The notes: a model not told the origin generated them from the letters alone. Positions 36,925 to 47,648 are shown, counted from the stretch's first letter. The stretch is 64,000 nt of DNA from Maribellus comscasis (GCF_009762775.1 NZ_CP046401.1:62001-126000); one strand, 5' to 3'. A program made the numbers and translations.

Positions 36925-39900
36925 CTAACTCTCTAAAATCGGTTTTAAAAAATCTGGTACTTTAGTTCTAAGTGAGATAGTACGTTTTGTGATTTCATTA
37001 TTCGAATTATTCCATTTTTCGCACAATTTTTGTGTAATATCTCGTTTTTGCATTTCATTTAAATGATTAAAATCAAAACTTCCAACAAGTGACAAAATAT
37101 CATTTTCAATATAAGACAGAATATCAAAATTATGCTCATTAAAATAATTTAAAAAGTAAATATTCATAATGCAGACGTTTGCAATTTTATTAAAAACCGC
37201 AGTAAAATTATTCTCTTTTGCTTTTTTGAAATAAATTATCACATCTGCAAGAAATGAAAATAAATTAAGTTTCTTTAAAACATCATTTTTAATAGGTAAT
37301 TTTTTTGCTTGAGCTATTCTTATCTTGGGAAAAATATCTGTATCAGATTTATATTTTATGGAATAATAATATTGTATTAGGTCAGAATTTAAAATTAGTA
37401 AAATACATTTTATTAGTTTCTTCGGCTTTGATGGCTTTAAAATCAAACTATAAAGACTTCTATTTGAAAACAACTTTTTTTCAAGGTAAAGACATAAAAG
37501 GTTACTACCCGTTTCACGTATTAAAACTCTTGGTAAAGTAAAATACCTGATATCCTTATTGTTGAAGTTAACAAAAGTCTCATGAGCCATATACCTAATT
37601 CTTTTCACTTCCCACTTTTCTACATCCGAACCAGTAATAATTGGGTAATCTGAAAAGACATCAGAGACCTTGTCTCTTCCAATTTCAAACCCTCTTTGTA
37701 TATCGACTAAGTCTGATAGATGCATAGTATTTTCTTCCAACTTTTCTATCATATTAATATCAGGGAAGAAATCTGAAAAAGACCAAGACTGTTTTTCTTT
37801 TGAACAAATAAGAATAGTTGTTGGCATTTGAACTTTCTCAAATACACTATCACCAACATTCCAAATTACTTTTGCTAAAACATTAGATAGCAAAAACTCC
37901 CTCAATGGCTCAAACTTAATTCCTTTTATATATAGCGAACCAGTTATAAACGATAAACATCCTTCAGGCTTTAACAAGGAACTAACGCATTTTTCAATAA
38001 AAAAGCTGTACAATTCTTTTACATTAAAAGTTTTGTATTCTTTTTTTAGAAATAATGGTAATGTAAATTCTTTATAAGGAGGATTACCAATAATAATATC
38101 AAAACCGAAAGATATATCAAACATCCATTCAGGGTCAAAGAAAGGTGAAGATGCATTTTGGTCATAAGGGTCCCAGCTTGCTAATTGTCTTGCAGTTTCA
38201 TTGTGCCAACCGCTATTTTTTAATAATTCAGCAATTTCTTCCCTTAGCAATTTATCTTCTTCACGTAGTTCTCGTTTACGTGCAGGTGATTTGGAACTAA
38301 ATAATTTATGCCGTATTTTCTTTAGTTTATCTTCCAGTTTTTTTACTTCCTCATTGTCAAATAGATTACCCTGTTGGTCTGGTTTTTCAATACCAATTAA
38401 GGTATTTGCGGTTACAAATTTGGTTTCCAGGTTTGGTAATGGTAGAACACCAAAATTCTTTTTTGTTTTATCTATTTTTTGGTCAACAACTAATGAAATA
38501 AAAAAGCGAAGTTTAGAAATTTGAGTAGCTATACTTTGTATATCTACACCATAAATGCAATTTTCTATCAGGTATAATTTTCTACCATAATCCAGCTCAT
38601 TGTTTTTAAAAGCTTCATCAATATCGGTCTTTTGCTGGTTTAATTCCCTTATACTTTTTTCTCTGAACTCCGCATCTTCTATTTCTTCCAAGCTTTGTAT
38701 AGCCGTATCAACCCTTAATATTTGTCGGTGTTTCCATTCCGTATTACTGGGGTCAACTTTATGAAGTATGTAAACCATTTTCTGCAAAATACCCATTGGG
38801 AAAGCTCCTGAACCACACGCAGGGTCTAATATTTTACAATTATCTAAAGCTTTAATAATCTGGTTTTGTAATTCATTTTTATCTTCAAATGGATTTCGTG
38901 GGTTATCAAATGCAACCAATGTATGTAGGTCTTCATCTAATTGTTTGTTATCAACTCCATCCCAATTCTTAATTGTATTTTTCAAATAAGCAATCAGACT
39001 TTCATCAACCATGTAGTTTACAATTTCACGGGGAGTATAGAATGAACCTGTTTGTTTACGTGCTGTTGTTTTAGTTTCGGGGTTATAACTTGCTAATAGG
39101 TTTTCAAATACTTTACCCAATAATTCTGGGTCGAGTGCAACGTCTTCTTCAATGGGTGTGTTCTCTGTTATAGTGAACTTATATGATTTTAATATTTCGA
39201 GTAATCCACGTGTTTTTGCTTCTTTGTAGATTCTGTTTGTGCTACCAATATCATCACTAATATCAACTTCTTCATCTACATCAAAAAATAAAAAGTCGGG
39301 TACTTCCACCACATTATCATCACGGTCAGAAAAACCATCTTCATAAATGATTATATCACCACCTTGCTTCCCTTTTATTTCTGGGTGTGGTTTATCCAGG
39401 CATTCAAACAAACCACCGTTCATAAATGGTACAGCGTTCATTAAATCAAGAAATACCTTATCACCATCGTCTTTAAAATAATTCTGATAACGCATTAAGT
39501 TGCTAACATTCATGTGTCTTTTGGGTATTCTAAACTGACGTTTACCCATTTCCTGGTTTAGTGTGGCAAAGAACAGGTTTTGAAGAATAGCCCTATAATA
39601 CATACTTGTATTTTTACCTGTGGCAAAAACACCGTGTGGTTTCTGTGGTGTAAAATCTTTAATCAGGTTGTTTGCTACGTAATTTTCATCAAAAATTTCT
39701 TCAGGTACTAATTTCTTTTCTTTAATAAACCAAATAAATAAAAGACGGGTTAATAACCGTATTACATTTTTGCCTTTGTGTTCCTTAACAGCATCATCAA
39801 ATTTCGCATCAGAATCAAAATCAAAACGGTTAGGTGCATTTGGGAAGGTAACTTCTTTAATTGCCCAGAAATACCAGCTTTGTAATTCTTGGTAGAACTT

Positions 39901-40536
39901 TTTATTTAGAATACTAACATTAAATACTTCCTGCCAGTATTTGTACAATTTATCAAATGAGTCAACCGCTTTTAAACCTGTTGTTTGAATTTTCAATTGG
40001 TGAATGATGTCTTCGTGTCCCCTGTGTGGATTTTCAATATCAATATCACGTAACAGAGATACTTTACCTGCTTTTTCACCTTCCCGCCACGCTTGTTTGT
40101 ATTTTAGCCGTTCTGCATTTGAAAAAGCTATATATTTTTTTTCTTCGTTTTTGTATTTAAAAACAAGTGCAACAGGTGTATAATAAAACTCACGGTTAAA
40201 AGCTCGTGTTATTTCAGCTAATTGTGAACGTGAGGGTAATAAATTGTTAGCTCTTTTATGTAATGTGATACCAAAAATTAAAATACCGTCATAATCTGAT
40301 TTTATAGATTCAGAATCAATACTGTCTTCACCACGAAATGAAGAATCATCAACCATACCAACAAAATACACATCATTTATTAGGTTAAAAGTGTCATTGT
40401 CTTTGTAGGTGTCCCGTAAAATTTCCTGTGCAGTTGTTGGTTCATCTGCAATATAGTTAATGGGAACATTTAATTCTCTGAAAAAAGTTTTTAGTGCTGG
40501 GAGGAATTGAACCTCATGAAAAATGTTGAGTTTCAT
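36925..40536 (-). CDS. Eco57I-type DNA adenine methyltransferase/restriction-associated protein
   Basis: The 1203-residue protein has the SAM-binding motif I (LDPACGSGAFPMGIL, near residues 570-582) and the N6-adenine methylase motif IV IIIGNPPYKEF (near 818), preceded by TGSFYTPREIVNYMVDESL, the typical start of the methylase core. A long N-terminal region (1-480) is of unknown role, and the C-terminal third (LSDLVDIQRGFEIGRDKVSD...) looks like a target-recognition domain. The size is like BREX PglX, but no other BREX gene is here. Its start lies 3 bp after the helicase stop, so the two are made together and probably form a modification/restriction pair. Confidence 0.88.
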   Translation of the reverse strand: MKLNIFHEVQFLPALKTFFRELNVPINYIADEPTTAQEILRDTYKDNDTFNLINDVYFVGMVDDSSFRGEDSIDSESIKSDYDGILIFGITLHKRANNLLPSRSQLAEITRAFNREFYYTPVALVFKYKNEEKKYIAFSNAERLKYKQAWREGEKAGKVSLLRDIDIENPHRGHEDIIHQLKIQTTGLKAVDSFDKLYKYWQEVFNVSILNKKFYQELQSWYFWAIKEVTFPNAPNRFDFDSDAKFDDAVKEHKGKNVIRLLTRLLFIWFIKEKKLVPEEIFDENYVANNLIKDFTPQKPHGVFATGKNTSMYYRAILQNLFFATLNQEMGKRQFRIPKRHMNVSNLMRYQNYFKDDGDKVFLDLMNAVPFMNGGLFECLDKPHPEIKGKQGGDIIIYEDGFSDRDDNVVEVPDFLFFDVDEEVDISDDIGSTNRIYKEAKTRGLLEILKSYKFTITENTPIEEDVALDPELLGKVFENLLASYNPETKTTARKQTGSFYTPREIVNYMVDESLIAYLKNTIKNWDGVDNKQLDEDLHTLVAFDNPRNPFEDKNELQNQIIKALDNCKILDPACGSGAFPMGILQKMVYILHKVDPSNTEWKHRQILRVDTAIQSLEEIEDAEFREKSIRELNQQKTDIDEAFKNNELDYGRKLYLIENCIYGVDIQSIATQISKLRFFISLVVDQKIDKTKKNFGVLPLPNLETKFVTANTLIGIEKPDQQGNLFDNEEVKKLEDKLKKIRHKLFSSKSPARKRELREEDKLLREEIAELLKNSGWHNETARQLASWDPYDQNASSPFFDPEWMFDISFGFDIIIGNPPYKEFTLPLFLKKEYKTFNVKELYSFFIEKCVSSLLKPEGCLSFITGSLYIKGIKFEPLREFLLSNVLAKVIWNVGDSVFEKVQMPTTILICSKEKQSWSFSDFFPDINMIEKLEENTMHLSDLVDIQRGFEIGRDKVSDVFSDYPIITGSDVEKWEVKRIRYMAHETFVNFNNKDIRYFTLPRVLIRETGSNLLCLYLEKKLFSNRSLYSLILKPSKPKKLIKCILLILNSDLIQYYYSIKYKSDTDIFPKIRIAQAKKLPIKNDVLKKLNLFSFLADVIIYFKKAKENNFTAVFNKIANVCIMNIYFLNYFNEHNFDILSYIENDILSLVGSFDFNHLNEMQKRDITQKLCEKWNNSNNEITKRTISLRTKVPDFLKPILES

Positions 40537-40539
40537 ATT

Positions 40540-43500
40540 TTATACAGTAATTAAAAACCAGGTTATTAAATCAAAGTTTTCAAGCTGAAATTTTTCATCA
40601 ACTTTTATATTTTGTTTTACTCGTGTAATCGCATTACGGTCACCTTTTCGTAATTTTGATAATATATCGGTTGCTTCCTTTCCCATTACCTTTTTAACCG
40701 TACCATCTTCCTGTTTTTGATAATCAGCTTTTTGATTGTCGAGGTATGATTTAATTGCATCAACTAATTTTTTTATTTCGGGTTCTACACCGTTATCAAT
40801 TGCATCAGGAACAAAACGGTCATTGTCCTTGTGATGTGTTACCACATCCAGCACCTCTTTTTGGTTAAGTAGCACCAATTCACCGTTATAATTAATATAA
40901 ATCAAGTCGAATACTTTGTACTCGTGAACACGTGCTTTTTCGGGTTTAGCAGGATAACCCATGAGTGCAATAATACCGTTTTCAGAACACAAGCTATCAT
41001 CAGCTTTAAAGCCCGAATAAACACCTTTTGGCATACGCTGATACTTTGTCTTATCCAGGTTGAATTCTTCTCTTAAATCCTGTCTGTAACGCTCTAATGA
41101 CAAATCATCGAACCCTAAACTTTCATCGCTGACCTCAATATCATCCCATGTTGTTTCCATTTGTTTCATCATGCGGGATTTCAGACGAATTTCGAGGTTT
41201 TCATCTTCAGCCATTTCTTTAAAAGTATCTGAAAATTCGAGGTTAACTTCAGAACCAGCCAGTTTCATTGCGGCCATTCTTTGTTCAATTCGTCCTTGTA
41301 AATTCAAGTAATTATTAATATTATCAGAAGGCCAAAAGTTTATACCAAATATTTTTTTGTTAGGTGAACCCAGACGGTCAATACGTCCCATTCGCTGTAT
41401 GATACGTACAGGATTCCAATGTATATCGTAATTAATTACCATATCTGCATCTTGAAGATTTTGCCCTTCACTTAATGCATCGGTAGCAATTAAAATATCT
41501 ATTGGTTTTTTTAATTTATCATAGGTTTTTGGTTGGTTGTCAGCTATCCATTCTACCCATTCATTATAATTTTTGGCATCATCAGGATTAACATCAAATT
41601 CCCATTCTGTTTCCCTGTATAGCTTTGTAAATGGTGCAAAACGTTCTAATATAAATTCAAATTTTTTAGATTCTTCATCTGAATCGGAAGTAAATGAACC
41701 AGAACCTGAAACCATCGCTAATCTATCATATCCCCTTGCTTTTAATTGGTCAAAAATGTACTTTGCAGTATCACGGTACACCGTAAAAATTACAAATTTT
41801 TGGTTTTTGTTGTTTTTACCGCTTCTACGTTTATTTTCAATTTGTTTTATAAGTTCTTCAAGCTTGTTATCTTCTGATTTTTTGTTGTTTGGTTTTATTA
41901 TTTCTTTATCAATCTTAGTTTCAAATTTTTGCATGTTGGCATATAGTGTATCCAATGCATCCAAGTCTTTTTTCAGGTCGTTTTTATAATTTTGAATGTT
42001 ATCTGCTTCATCAATTTCTTTTATACTGATTTTTCTTTTTTTACCAAGAGTAAATTCATCAAATACATCCTGCATTTCTTCATCATCAATTAAAACATCA
42101 TCTGTTTCAATGTCAACATTATCTTTATTCCGTAGATAATCGTTTATTTTATCAATTGTATTTTGGTGGTGGTCTTTTATTTTTCCAACAGTTGAATAAA
42201 ATGAGAACCAGGATGATTCCAATCGTTTGACCATTAATATATACATCATTTTTACTAAAAAACGGTCACGTTGTCTTTCATCATGTAACACATCCTTTTC
42301 ACTTTCATCTATATCAACATAAAATGAGGGTTGGTATCCTGATAACATGGGTGGAAAATGGTCAAACAATTCTTCAAATGTGTCGAAGTTCCCTAACTGT
42401 TGCGGTGTTACAAATAAATTAACGGGTTTTGCTTTTTCTGGAAATACAAGTTCGGTTTGGTGACCGTTTATCATATCACGTGTTCGTGCAACCGTTAATG
42501 AATCGGTTAGAGTGAAGAAATTAGCAGGTAATTTTTTAATAAAATCAGTTATTTTAGGGTTAGTATCCTCTTTCCATTCATTAAATGCCTGTTGTGCAGA
42601 ACGGAAGGTATAATCTATGTTACGTACCCCTAAACTATCATCATAACCCTGCACATCGCCTTGTATTAGAAGTTTAAACTGATTTCTAATATCGTTTAAT
42701 GAATTGTTGATTGGTGTAGCTGAAAGTAAAAGTACCTTAATATCATCATTTGGTTTTAATATTTGTTCCAAAAGAAAATTATAACCTTTCGTTTTATCAT
42801 TTCTTAAATTATGTGATTCATCAATTACAATAAGTTTTGGTTTATCGTTGGTGAAAAATTTATCGGCACGGTCATCGTATTTTTCAACCCTGTCTTCATT
42901 CATATCGGTATGAAACCGAACAAAATAATCTAATTGGTCTTTTTCAAATTTGGAATCCTGGTGTTTACGGTATTTTTTCCAGTTATTTTCTAATTTTTTA
43001 GGGCAAATCAACAAAATCTCCCGTCCCTGTAACTGAAAGAATTTCATAACGGCTAATGCCGACCACGTTTTACCTAAACCTACCGCATCAGCTAAAATTG
43101 CACCGTTATATTTCTGCAACATTTTTATCAGACTTAAAACACCTTTTCGTTGAAACTCGTAAAGTGTTTTGTACACCACACTATTTTCTAAACGGCCAAC
43201 CTGACGGTTAAATTCAGGGTCATTTTCATCTTCTATTAATTGTGTACCAAATAGCTCAAAAAGAATTTTATAATAAATGTCACGAGGTGAGTATTTTATA
43301 AAGATTTTTTCAATTTCACTAATCAGGTATTCTTTAAAATTAATTTTAGTTTTTTCACCGTTTTTACTAACGAGGGTTTTGTTGGTATGTGCCTGTGGTT
43401 TACCCCATAAATCATTAAACCATTTCACCAATTCTTTGTATTGGTTGTTATTCCCTGTTTCAGCAATGTTTAATTCTATATTATTTGTGGTTTTCAATCC

Positions 43501-43923
43501 AATACCTGCTTCTGTTAGGTTAGAACTACCAGTAATGAAATAATTGTTTCTATCATCTTTTTCTTTTGGTTTGAATAGATATGATTTTGCATGACAGAAG
43601 TTGGGTTCGAGGGTTTTAGCTTTTACTTTATCTTGTTTTAAAAATGCAACAGCTTCTTTTGATATACTATTTAGTTGCAGGGCCGCTTCAATGGTTATAT
43701 TTTCATTTAGTAGGTCTAATGGCCTGTCTTCTTCAGCATCGGAATTAACAATGTCACCCAGAACCATTCTGAAATCAGATATTTTATCGTTAACCTGTTT
43801 GGACACATAAGCTAACGCACCAATGGTGAAATACCCTGTAACAATATCTAATTTACCTTCTTCTGTGTATTTGGTTATCCACTCATGGACTTTTAGTTCC
43901 TGGTTTTCGTTGTCGAGTATCAT
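40540..43923 (-). CDS. PLD-nuclease/SNF2-type helicase fusion
   Basis: The 1127-residue protein joins an N-terminal phospholipase D-like domain ([10 protein letters not shown]...[17 protein letters not shown], HxK near residue 108) to a superfamily-2 helicase with Walker [18 protein letters not shown] (near 280), DESH box [12 protein letters not shown] (near 368), motif [17 protein letters not shown] and C-terminal helicase motifs [40 protein letters not shown] domains serve as nucleases in BfiI and, with helicase partners, in the NgoAVII/CglI restriction systems. With the methyltransferase 3 bp downstream it forms a likely ATP-dependent restriction system. A charged insertion (about 570-680) separates the two helicase lobes. 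Confidence 0.88.
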   Translation of the reverse strand: MILDNENQELKVHEWITKYTEEGKLDIVTGYFTIGALAYVSKQVNDKISDFRMVLGDIVNSDAEEDRPLDLLNENITIEAALQLNSISKEAVAFLKQDKVKAKTLEPNFCHAKSYLFKPKEKDDRNNYFITGSSNLTEAGIGLKTTNNIELNIAETGNNNQYKELVKWFNDLWGKPQAHTNKTLVSKNGEKTKINFKEYLISEIEKIFIKYSPRDIYYKILFELFGTQLIEDENDPEFNRQVGRLENSVVYKTLYEFQRKGVLSLIKMLQKYNGAILADAVGLGKTWSALAVMKFFQLQGREILLICPKKLENNWKKYRKHQDSKFEKDQLDYFVRFHTDMNEDRVEKYDDRADKFFTNDKPKLIVIDESHNLRNDKTKGYNFLLEQILKPNDDIKVLLLSATPINNSLNDIRNQFKLLIQGDVQGYDDSLGVRNIDYTFRSAQQAFNEWKEDTNPKITDFIKKLPANFFTLTDSLTVARTRDMINGHQTELVFPEKAKPVNLFVTPQQLGNFDTFEELFDHFPPMLSGYQPSFYVDIDESEKDVLHDERQRDRFLVKMMYILMVKRLESSWFSFYSTVGKIKDHHQNTIDKINDYLRNKDNVDIETDDVLIDDEEMQDVFDEFTLGKKRKISIKEIDEADNIQNYKNDLKKDLDALDTLYANMQKFETKIDKEIIKPNNKKSEDNKLEELIKQIENKRRSGKNNKNQKFVIFTVYRDTAKYIFDQLKARGYDRLAMVSGSGSFTSDSDEESKKFEFILERFAPFTKLYRETEWEFDVNPDDAKNYNEWVEWIADNQPKTYDKLKKPIDILIATDALSEGQNLQDADMVINYDIHWNPVRIIQRMGRIDRLGSPNKKIFGINFWPSDNINNYLNLQGRIEQRMAAMKLAGSEVNLEFSDTFKEMAEDENLEIRLKSRMMKQMETTWDDIEVSDESLGFDDLSLERYRQDLREEFNLDKTKYQRMPKGVYSGFKADDSLCSENGIIALMGYPAKPEKARVHEYKVFDLIYINYNGELVLLNQKEVLDVVTHHKDNDRFVPDAIDNGVEPEIKKLVDAIKSYLDNQKADYQKQEDGTVKKVMGKEATDILSKLRKGDRNAITRVKQNIKVDEKFQLENFDLITWFLITV

Positions 43924-43993
43924 TGGTTTTGTTTAATATTCAAAAATCGTGAAGTTACAAATTTTCCAAGCTATTTAATTTTAAATTAACCAA

Positions 43994-44857
43994 CTATTCT
44001 TTTAGGCTCAATTTGTAATTTTCATCATTGCTATTTTTAGAAATATGATTTAATACCTCTACTATCTCATATCTGTTTTCATCAATAATGTATGTATTCA
44101 AATCTTCGTTGTAAACGCTTCGTTTTTGAAGTTTCACCATTAAAATATCACCTCGTTTAAATGCTTCAGAGCTTAATTTTTTAATAAAGTTTTCATCTTT
44201 TAATGATGCTTTTATTGGATATCCTCTCCATATAAATCCCCATTTAGCTGAACCTTCAAAGTGTACGGTTTTTACAATTAATGATACTTGTTCAATTTCT
44301 GTTTTTTCCGTTTCTATGATTTCCTGAATTAGTTCAGATTGTGGTTTAATATATTTTGGGAAGTCAGATTTAGGAATACTAATAATCTTATGGTTGTTTT
44401 GTGAAATATCAAGACTTTGAATATTATTATCTTTTGAAACTATCTCAAATGACTGGTTTATCGTTTGTTTTACATCGTTCTGCTGGTAAATATTATAAAC
44501 TTGTGTTGTTATTTCCGTTTTTTGTTTAGAGTCTATACCTTCAATAATCTTTTGTACGTCTTCAACGGTTAATGCATTGCTTCCTGATAACACCCATGCG
44601 AGTATTAATCCCGACATTGTGCCACCTAATATTCCGCTGACGGTATTAAGTAACTGGTTTTCATATTTTGGACTAATTTTTATTCGAAAACTACCGTTCT
44701 CTGGCGGTGAAACTTCTACCGTTAAATCTTCAGTTGAGTAACCAAGATTATTGTTTATCCGATAAAGTAGAAATCTATACTTTTCTAAAAATTCGGTTAA
44801 TGTTTCTACCCTTATATGATTTTCACCGCCAAATTGTATTAAAAATTCATTCTGCAT
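43994..44857 (-). CDS. Membrane-anchored protein of unknown function, linked to the restriction pair
   Basis: The frame reaches back to 44914, but its first 19 codons lie mostly in the IS end, so I start at the ATG at 44855-44857 (287 residues, MQNEFLIQFGGENHIRVETL). The N-terminal 65 residues (IQFGGENHIRVETLTEFLEKY ... VEVSPPENGSFRIKISP) have the layout of a widespread small domain found before membrane helices in unnamed proteins. One Gly-rich helix follows (VSGILGGTMSGLILAWVLSG, about 69-88), then a cytoplasmic part ending in a beta-rich domain (WRGYPIKASLKDENF, VKLQKRSVYNED). I do not recognise the family. It lies 70 bp upstream of the helicase gene and may be a sensor or membrane effector. 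Confidence 0.6.
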   Translation of the reverse strand: MQNEFLIQFGGENHIRVETLTEFLEKYRFLLYRINNNLGYSTEDLTVEVSPPENGSFRIKISPKYENQLLNTVSGILGGTMSGLILAWVLSGSNALTVEDVQKIIEGIDSKQKTEITTQVYNIYQQNDVKQTINQSFEIVSKDNNIQSLDISQNNHKIISIPKSDFPKYIKPQSELIQEIIETEKTEIEQVSLIVKTVHFEGSAKWGFIWRGYPIKASLKDENFIKKLSSEAFKRGDILMVKLQKRSVYNEDLNTYIIDENRYEIVEVLNHISKNSNDENYKLSLKE

Positions 44858-44977
44858 CTGGTAATTGGAAACGCCAGTCAAATTGACCACCCCAGGCCAA
44901 TTTAAATTGACCATCGACCATTTTCAACAAAAAGAGAACGTTTTTCTTCTGTCAGATTACAACAAATTTACTGTTTT

Positions 44978-45715
44978 TTATTCACTATAAATGTTTCGTT
45001 TTTTTCTCATCGATTCACCCATCAGCTCAATCCTGTGCGATTGATGGATCAACCGGTCAAGTATGGCATCGGCAATCGTTTTCTCCCCGATTATTTCATA
45101 CCACTTACTAACGGGCAGCTGTGATGTTACAAGCATAGATCCTTTATTGTGCCTATCTTCAATTAACTCTAACAGAGCTATCCGGTTTTGGCTATCTAAG
45201 GGTTGCAGGCCAAAGTCATCGAGTATTATTAACTGATGCCTGGCCATTTTTGCAAGTTCTTTGAGATAAGATCCATCGGCTTTTGCCATTTTTAGTTTAG
45301 AAAACAGCTTGGTTGTATTAAAGTACAAAACCCTGTATCCCTCGATACAGGCCTGATACCCTAAGGCTGTTGCAATGTAGCTTTTGCCGGCACCGGTGCT
45401 GCCCGATATTAATACATTCTCGTTTTTATTAATAAAATCGCATTCAGCCAGTCTTAACAGTTTTGTCCGATCGATATTTCTTGTATGTTCGTACACCACG
45501 TTTTCAATGGTTGCTTTATAGTGGAACCTTGCATTTTTTATCAATCGCTCTATCTTGCGGTTGTTGCGATCGTCCCACTCGGCATCTGTTATCATCGATA
45601 CAAACTGGTCGATGGTGTAATCATCGGTTTTACCTGTTTCGACAGCTGTTTTAAAAGCCCCATGCATACCATGGAGCTTCATCTGTTTCATTCGTGTTAA
45701 TGTTACTTCGTTCAT
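44978..45715 (-). CDS. istB: IS21-family helper ATPase IstB
   Basis: The 245-residue AAA+ ATPase has Walker A ISGSTGAGKSYIATALG and Walker B LIILDDFGLQPLD, and ends in the usual LIHQSHRIELMGESMRKKRN. It helps the IstA transposase choose and engage target DNA. Full length, 14 bp after istA, and apparently intact. Confidence 0.95.
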   Translation of the reverse strand: MNEVTLTRMKQMKLHGMHGAFKTAVETGKTDDYTIDQFVSMITDAEWDDRNNRKIERLIKNARFHYKATIENVVYEHTRNIDRTKLLRLAECDFINKNENVLISGSTGAGKSYIATALGYQACIEGYRVLYFNTTKLFSKLKMAKADGSYLKELAKMARHQLIILDDFGLQPLDSQNRIALLELIEDRHNKGSMLVTSQLPVSKWYEIIGEKTIADAILDRLIHQSHRIELMGESMRKKRNIYSE

Positions 45716-45729
45716 TGTTTTTTACTTTA

Positions 45730-47277
45730 TCAGTTGTAATATTTTCCTCCCCTTATGTTGTTATGAAAAGGAAGTTCCGGTTCGTCCGGTTTTTCATCAT
45801 CAAGTTTATCCAACCCTTTTTCCAGTATCTTTTGTATGATTTTGTAGTTGTAAACCTGATGTTCCAATGCACGTTTACACGCATTGGCAAGCCTTTCTTC
45901 CCCAACCTTTTTGGCAAAAGCCAATACGCCCATACAGCTTTTATAGGATTGTTCAGGGTGTTGTTTTCTTTCCAGCACATTGATTATAAATTCCTTTACA
46001 CTCTCGTCAATTGAAGCTGCCCAGTTGATAAAACGCTGCGGTGTCCAGTCGGTAACAAACTGGTGTGTTGTTGCCAGGTGGTCTTTGTTTGTGGTGTAGA
46101 AGTATTTACGTCCATCTCTTTTGTGCAAAGCTATGCGGTTGTATTTATGGTATATTTCAACGGTTTTTGATGTAAACACCAGCTTTACCTTCTTCTTTAA
46201 ATACTGACACGGAACGCTGTAATAATGTTTGTCTTTGCTTAACAGCACGTGCCCGTTCATGGCTACGGTGGCTATTGCTATTTCTTTAATCTCGTATTTT
46301 TCTACAGGTAATGCGGTAAGCTTGCCTTTTTCGTCTTCAACGAATAATTGATACCGGGACGTTGGCCTGCCGGTTAACTTTTTGTTGTTATGCTTGTCCA
46401 GTTCATCCCAAATTGCACTGTTAAGCTCTTCTAAACTGTAAAAATCTTTGCCGCGCAAGGCCGGATATATTCTTTGGTATAATATCTTGACTGCTCCTTC
46501 TGCCAGTGACTTGTCCCGGGGACGGTAAGCCCGAGCCGGAAGAACTGTTGTACCGTAATGTTCGGCAAAGTCCATAAACGTTTCGTTAATGGTAGGTTCA
46601 AACCGGCTGCTTTTGGTTACGGCAGACTTTAGGTTATCAGGGACAATAGCTGCAGGAACTCCCCCGTAAAAGTGCAGTGCATTTTCAACCGAAGCAACAA
46701 AGTCTTCTTTTTGTTGGCTCGGTGAGGCTTCTGCATAGGTGTATTGACTGGCCCCCAGTATGGCAACAAAAAACTGTACCTCTTCAATCTCGCCTGTTTC
46801 TTTATTGATAATTTCCAGGGTTTTGCCAGCGTAGTCAATAAACATCTTATCGCCTGCTTTATGCTCCATATGCATTACCGGGTTAACCTTTTTATTCCAA
46901 CGCAGGTAGTGGGCTTTAAACTGGCTTAGTTTTAGTCCATCGGGATGTTTTTCATAATATTCTTCCCACATCAGCTGTTTGGTAACGCCGGTCTTTTTTA
47001 ATTCACGCTCCATGTAGGGAAAGAAGTTATAAACCTTTTTTAGCTTTGGGGAAAGAACATCTTCGGTATCCCTGCTAAAGATCTTTTCCAGCTCGGAATC
47101 ACTCTTCTTATCAATATCATCAATTGTAAGGTTTAACACCTTGTATAGAGCGATATACTTCTTGACCGTATTGCGTGAAAGGCCCAGGTACCTACTGATA
47201 AATTGCTTTGCTTTTCCCTGGTGGTGTAACTGAATGACTTTTCTTACTTTACTCATGTCGATTAATTTATTAGCCAT
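45730..47277 (-). CDS. istA: IS21-family transposase IstA
   Basis: The 515-residue protein has an N-terminal helix-turn-helix (IQLHHQGKAKQFISRYLGLSRNTVKKYI), a DDE core with Asp in MFIDYAGKTLEI, Asp in AIVPDNLKSAV and Glu in LAEGAVKILYQ, and the C-terminal part typical of IstA. It catalyses strand transfer of the element. It looks intact with its istB and ends, so the element may still be active. Confidence 0.95.
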   Translation of the reverse strand: MANKLIDMSKVRKVIQLHHQGKAKQFISRYLGLSRNTVKKYIALYKVLNLTIDDIDKKSDSELEKIFSRDTEDVLSPKLKKVYNFFPYMERELKKTGVTKQLMWEEYYEKHPDGLKLSQFKAHYLRWNKKVNPVMHMEHKAGDKMFIDYAGKTLEIINKETGEIEEVQFFVAILGASQYTYAEASPSQQKEDFVASVENALHFYGGVPAAIVPDNLKSAVTKSSRFEPTINETFMDFAEHYGTTVLPARAYRPRDKSLAEGAVKILYQRIYPALRGKDFYSLEELNSAIWDELDKHNNKKLTGRPTSRYQLFVEDEKGKLTALPVEKYEIKEIAIATVAMNGHVLLSKDKHYYSVPCQYLKKKVKLVFTSKTVEIYHKYNRIALHKRDGRKYFYTTNKDHLATTHQFVTDWTPQRFINWAASIDESVKEFIINVLERKQHPEQSYKSCMGVLAFAKKVGEERLANACKRALEHQVYNYKIIQKILEKGLDKLDDEKPDEPELPFHNNIRGGKYYN

Positions 47278-47350
47278 GTTTTCATATTAATTTGTTTAAA
47301 TCAGTATGAAATTATGGCTTCGACAGAAGTAAAATCAATCTCTTTTGGTG

Positions 47351-47459
47351 GGTGGTCACTTTAGTCCGGCGCTGGTGGTCAATTTGCTCCGGCACGCGGT
47401 GGTCAGTTTAAACTGGCGAGGGTGGTCATTTTATTCCGGCCTGGGGTGGTCAGTTTGAC
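47351..47459. repeat. Five GGTGGTCA-type repeats at the IS right end
   Basis: Repeat starts at 47351, 47374, 47398, 47421 and 47445, period 23-24 bp (about two helical turns), each GGTGGTCA followed by a T-rich part and a CCGGC- or CTGGC-like tail. Probable transposase-binding sites. Confidence 0.75.
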
Positions 47460-47616
47460 CGTTTTTTCCAGCAGATTCCGCATGTTCTATTATTACCAGG
47501 TTTTTCTGTTGAAATTGAAAATTGGAGGTTGCATATTGTGTTAATTGTAACTTTTGCTCTTCAAGTTCCTGTGTATCTGCCGATTTTCTGATTAGTAGAA
47601 TAGCTTTTACTGTCAT
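47460..47616 (-). pseudogene. Serine recombinase, N-terminal fragment cut by the IS
   Basis: From the ATG at 47614-47616 about 52 codons remain: MTVKAILLIRKSADTQELEEQ ... VIIEHAESAGKN. The pattern (I/Y)xRxSxDxQ followed by LxxYA and a strand ending ESAGK is the start of the serine recombinase catalytic domain, with the nucleophilic Ser in RKSADTQ. The frame then runs into the IS end and stops at 47431. The rest of the gene is not on the other side of the IS, so it has been deleted. The gene points away from the nearby right island edge, as integrase genes usually do. Confidence 0.65.
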
Positions 47617-47648
47617 ATTTATAATGAAGAATAGAAAATGTTCATTAC

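Larger units (their letters stand above)
44877..47459 (-). mobile_element. IS21-family insertion sequence
   Basis: Terminal inverted repeats GTCAAAYTGACCACCCCAGGCC (44877-44898 and 47438-47459; one mismatch) enclose istA and istB on the minus strand. Five GGTGGTCA units spaced 23-24 bp (starts 47351, 47374, 47398, 47421, 47445) form the right end, and a second TTGACCA unit lies at the left end, as expected for IS21 transposase-binding repeats. The flanking bases (ACGCCA / CGTTTT) show no target duplication, which suggests that adjacent DNA was deleted. Confidence 0.88.

Noticed and set aside
36925..43923. Complete DISARM or BREX system
   Set aside because: The methyltransferase and PLD/helicase parts are suggestive, but the defining partner genes of either system are not present anywhere in the island.
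44858..44914. N-terminal extension of the island membrane protein (MVNLNWPGVVNLTGVSNYQ)
   Set aside because: Most of these codons lie in the IS21-family terminal repeat; the internal ATG at 44855-44857 is a better start.
47351..47459. Possible CRISPR-like array from regularly spaced GGTGGTCA units
   Set aside because: Units are 23-24 bp with no separate spacers and lie at the end of an IS21-family element, where transposase-binding repeats are expected.
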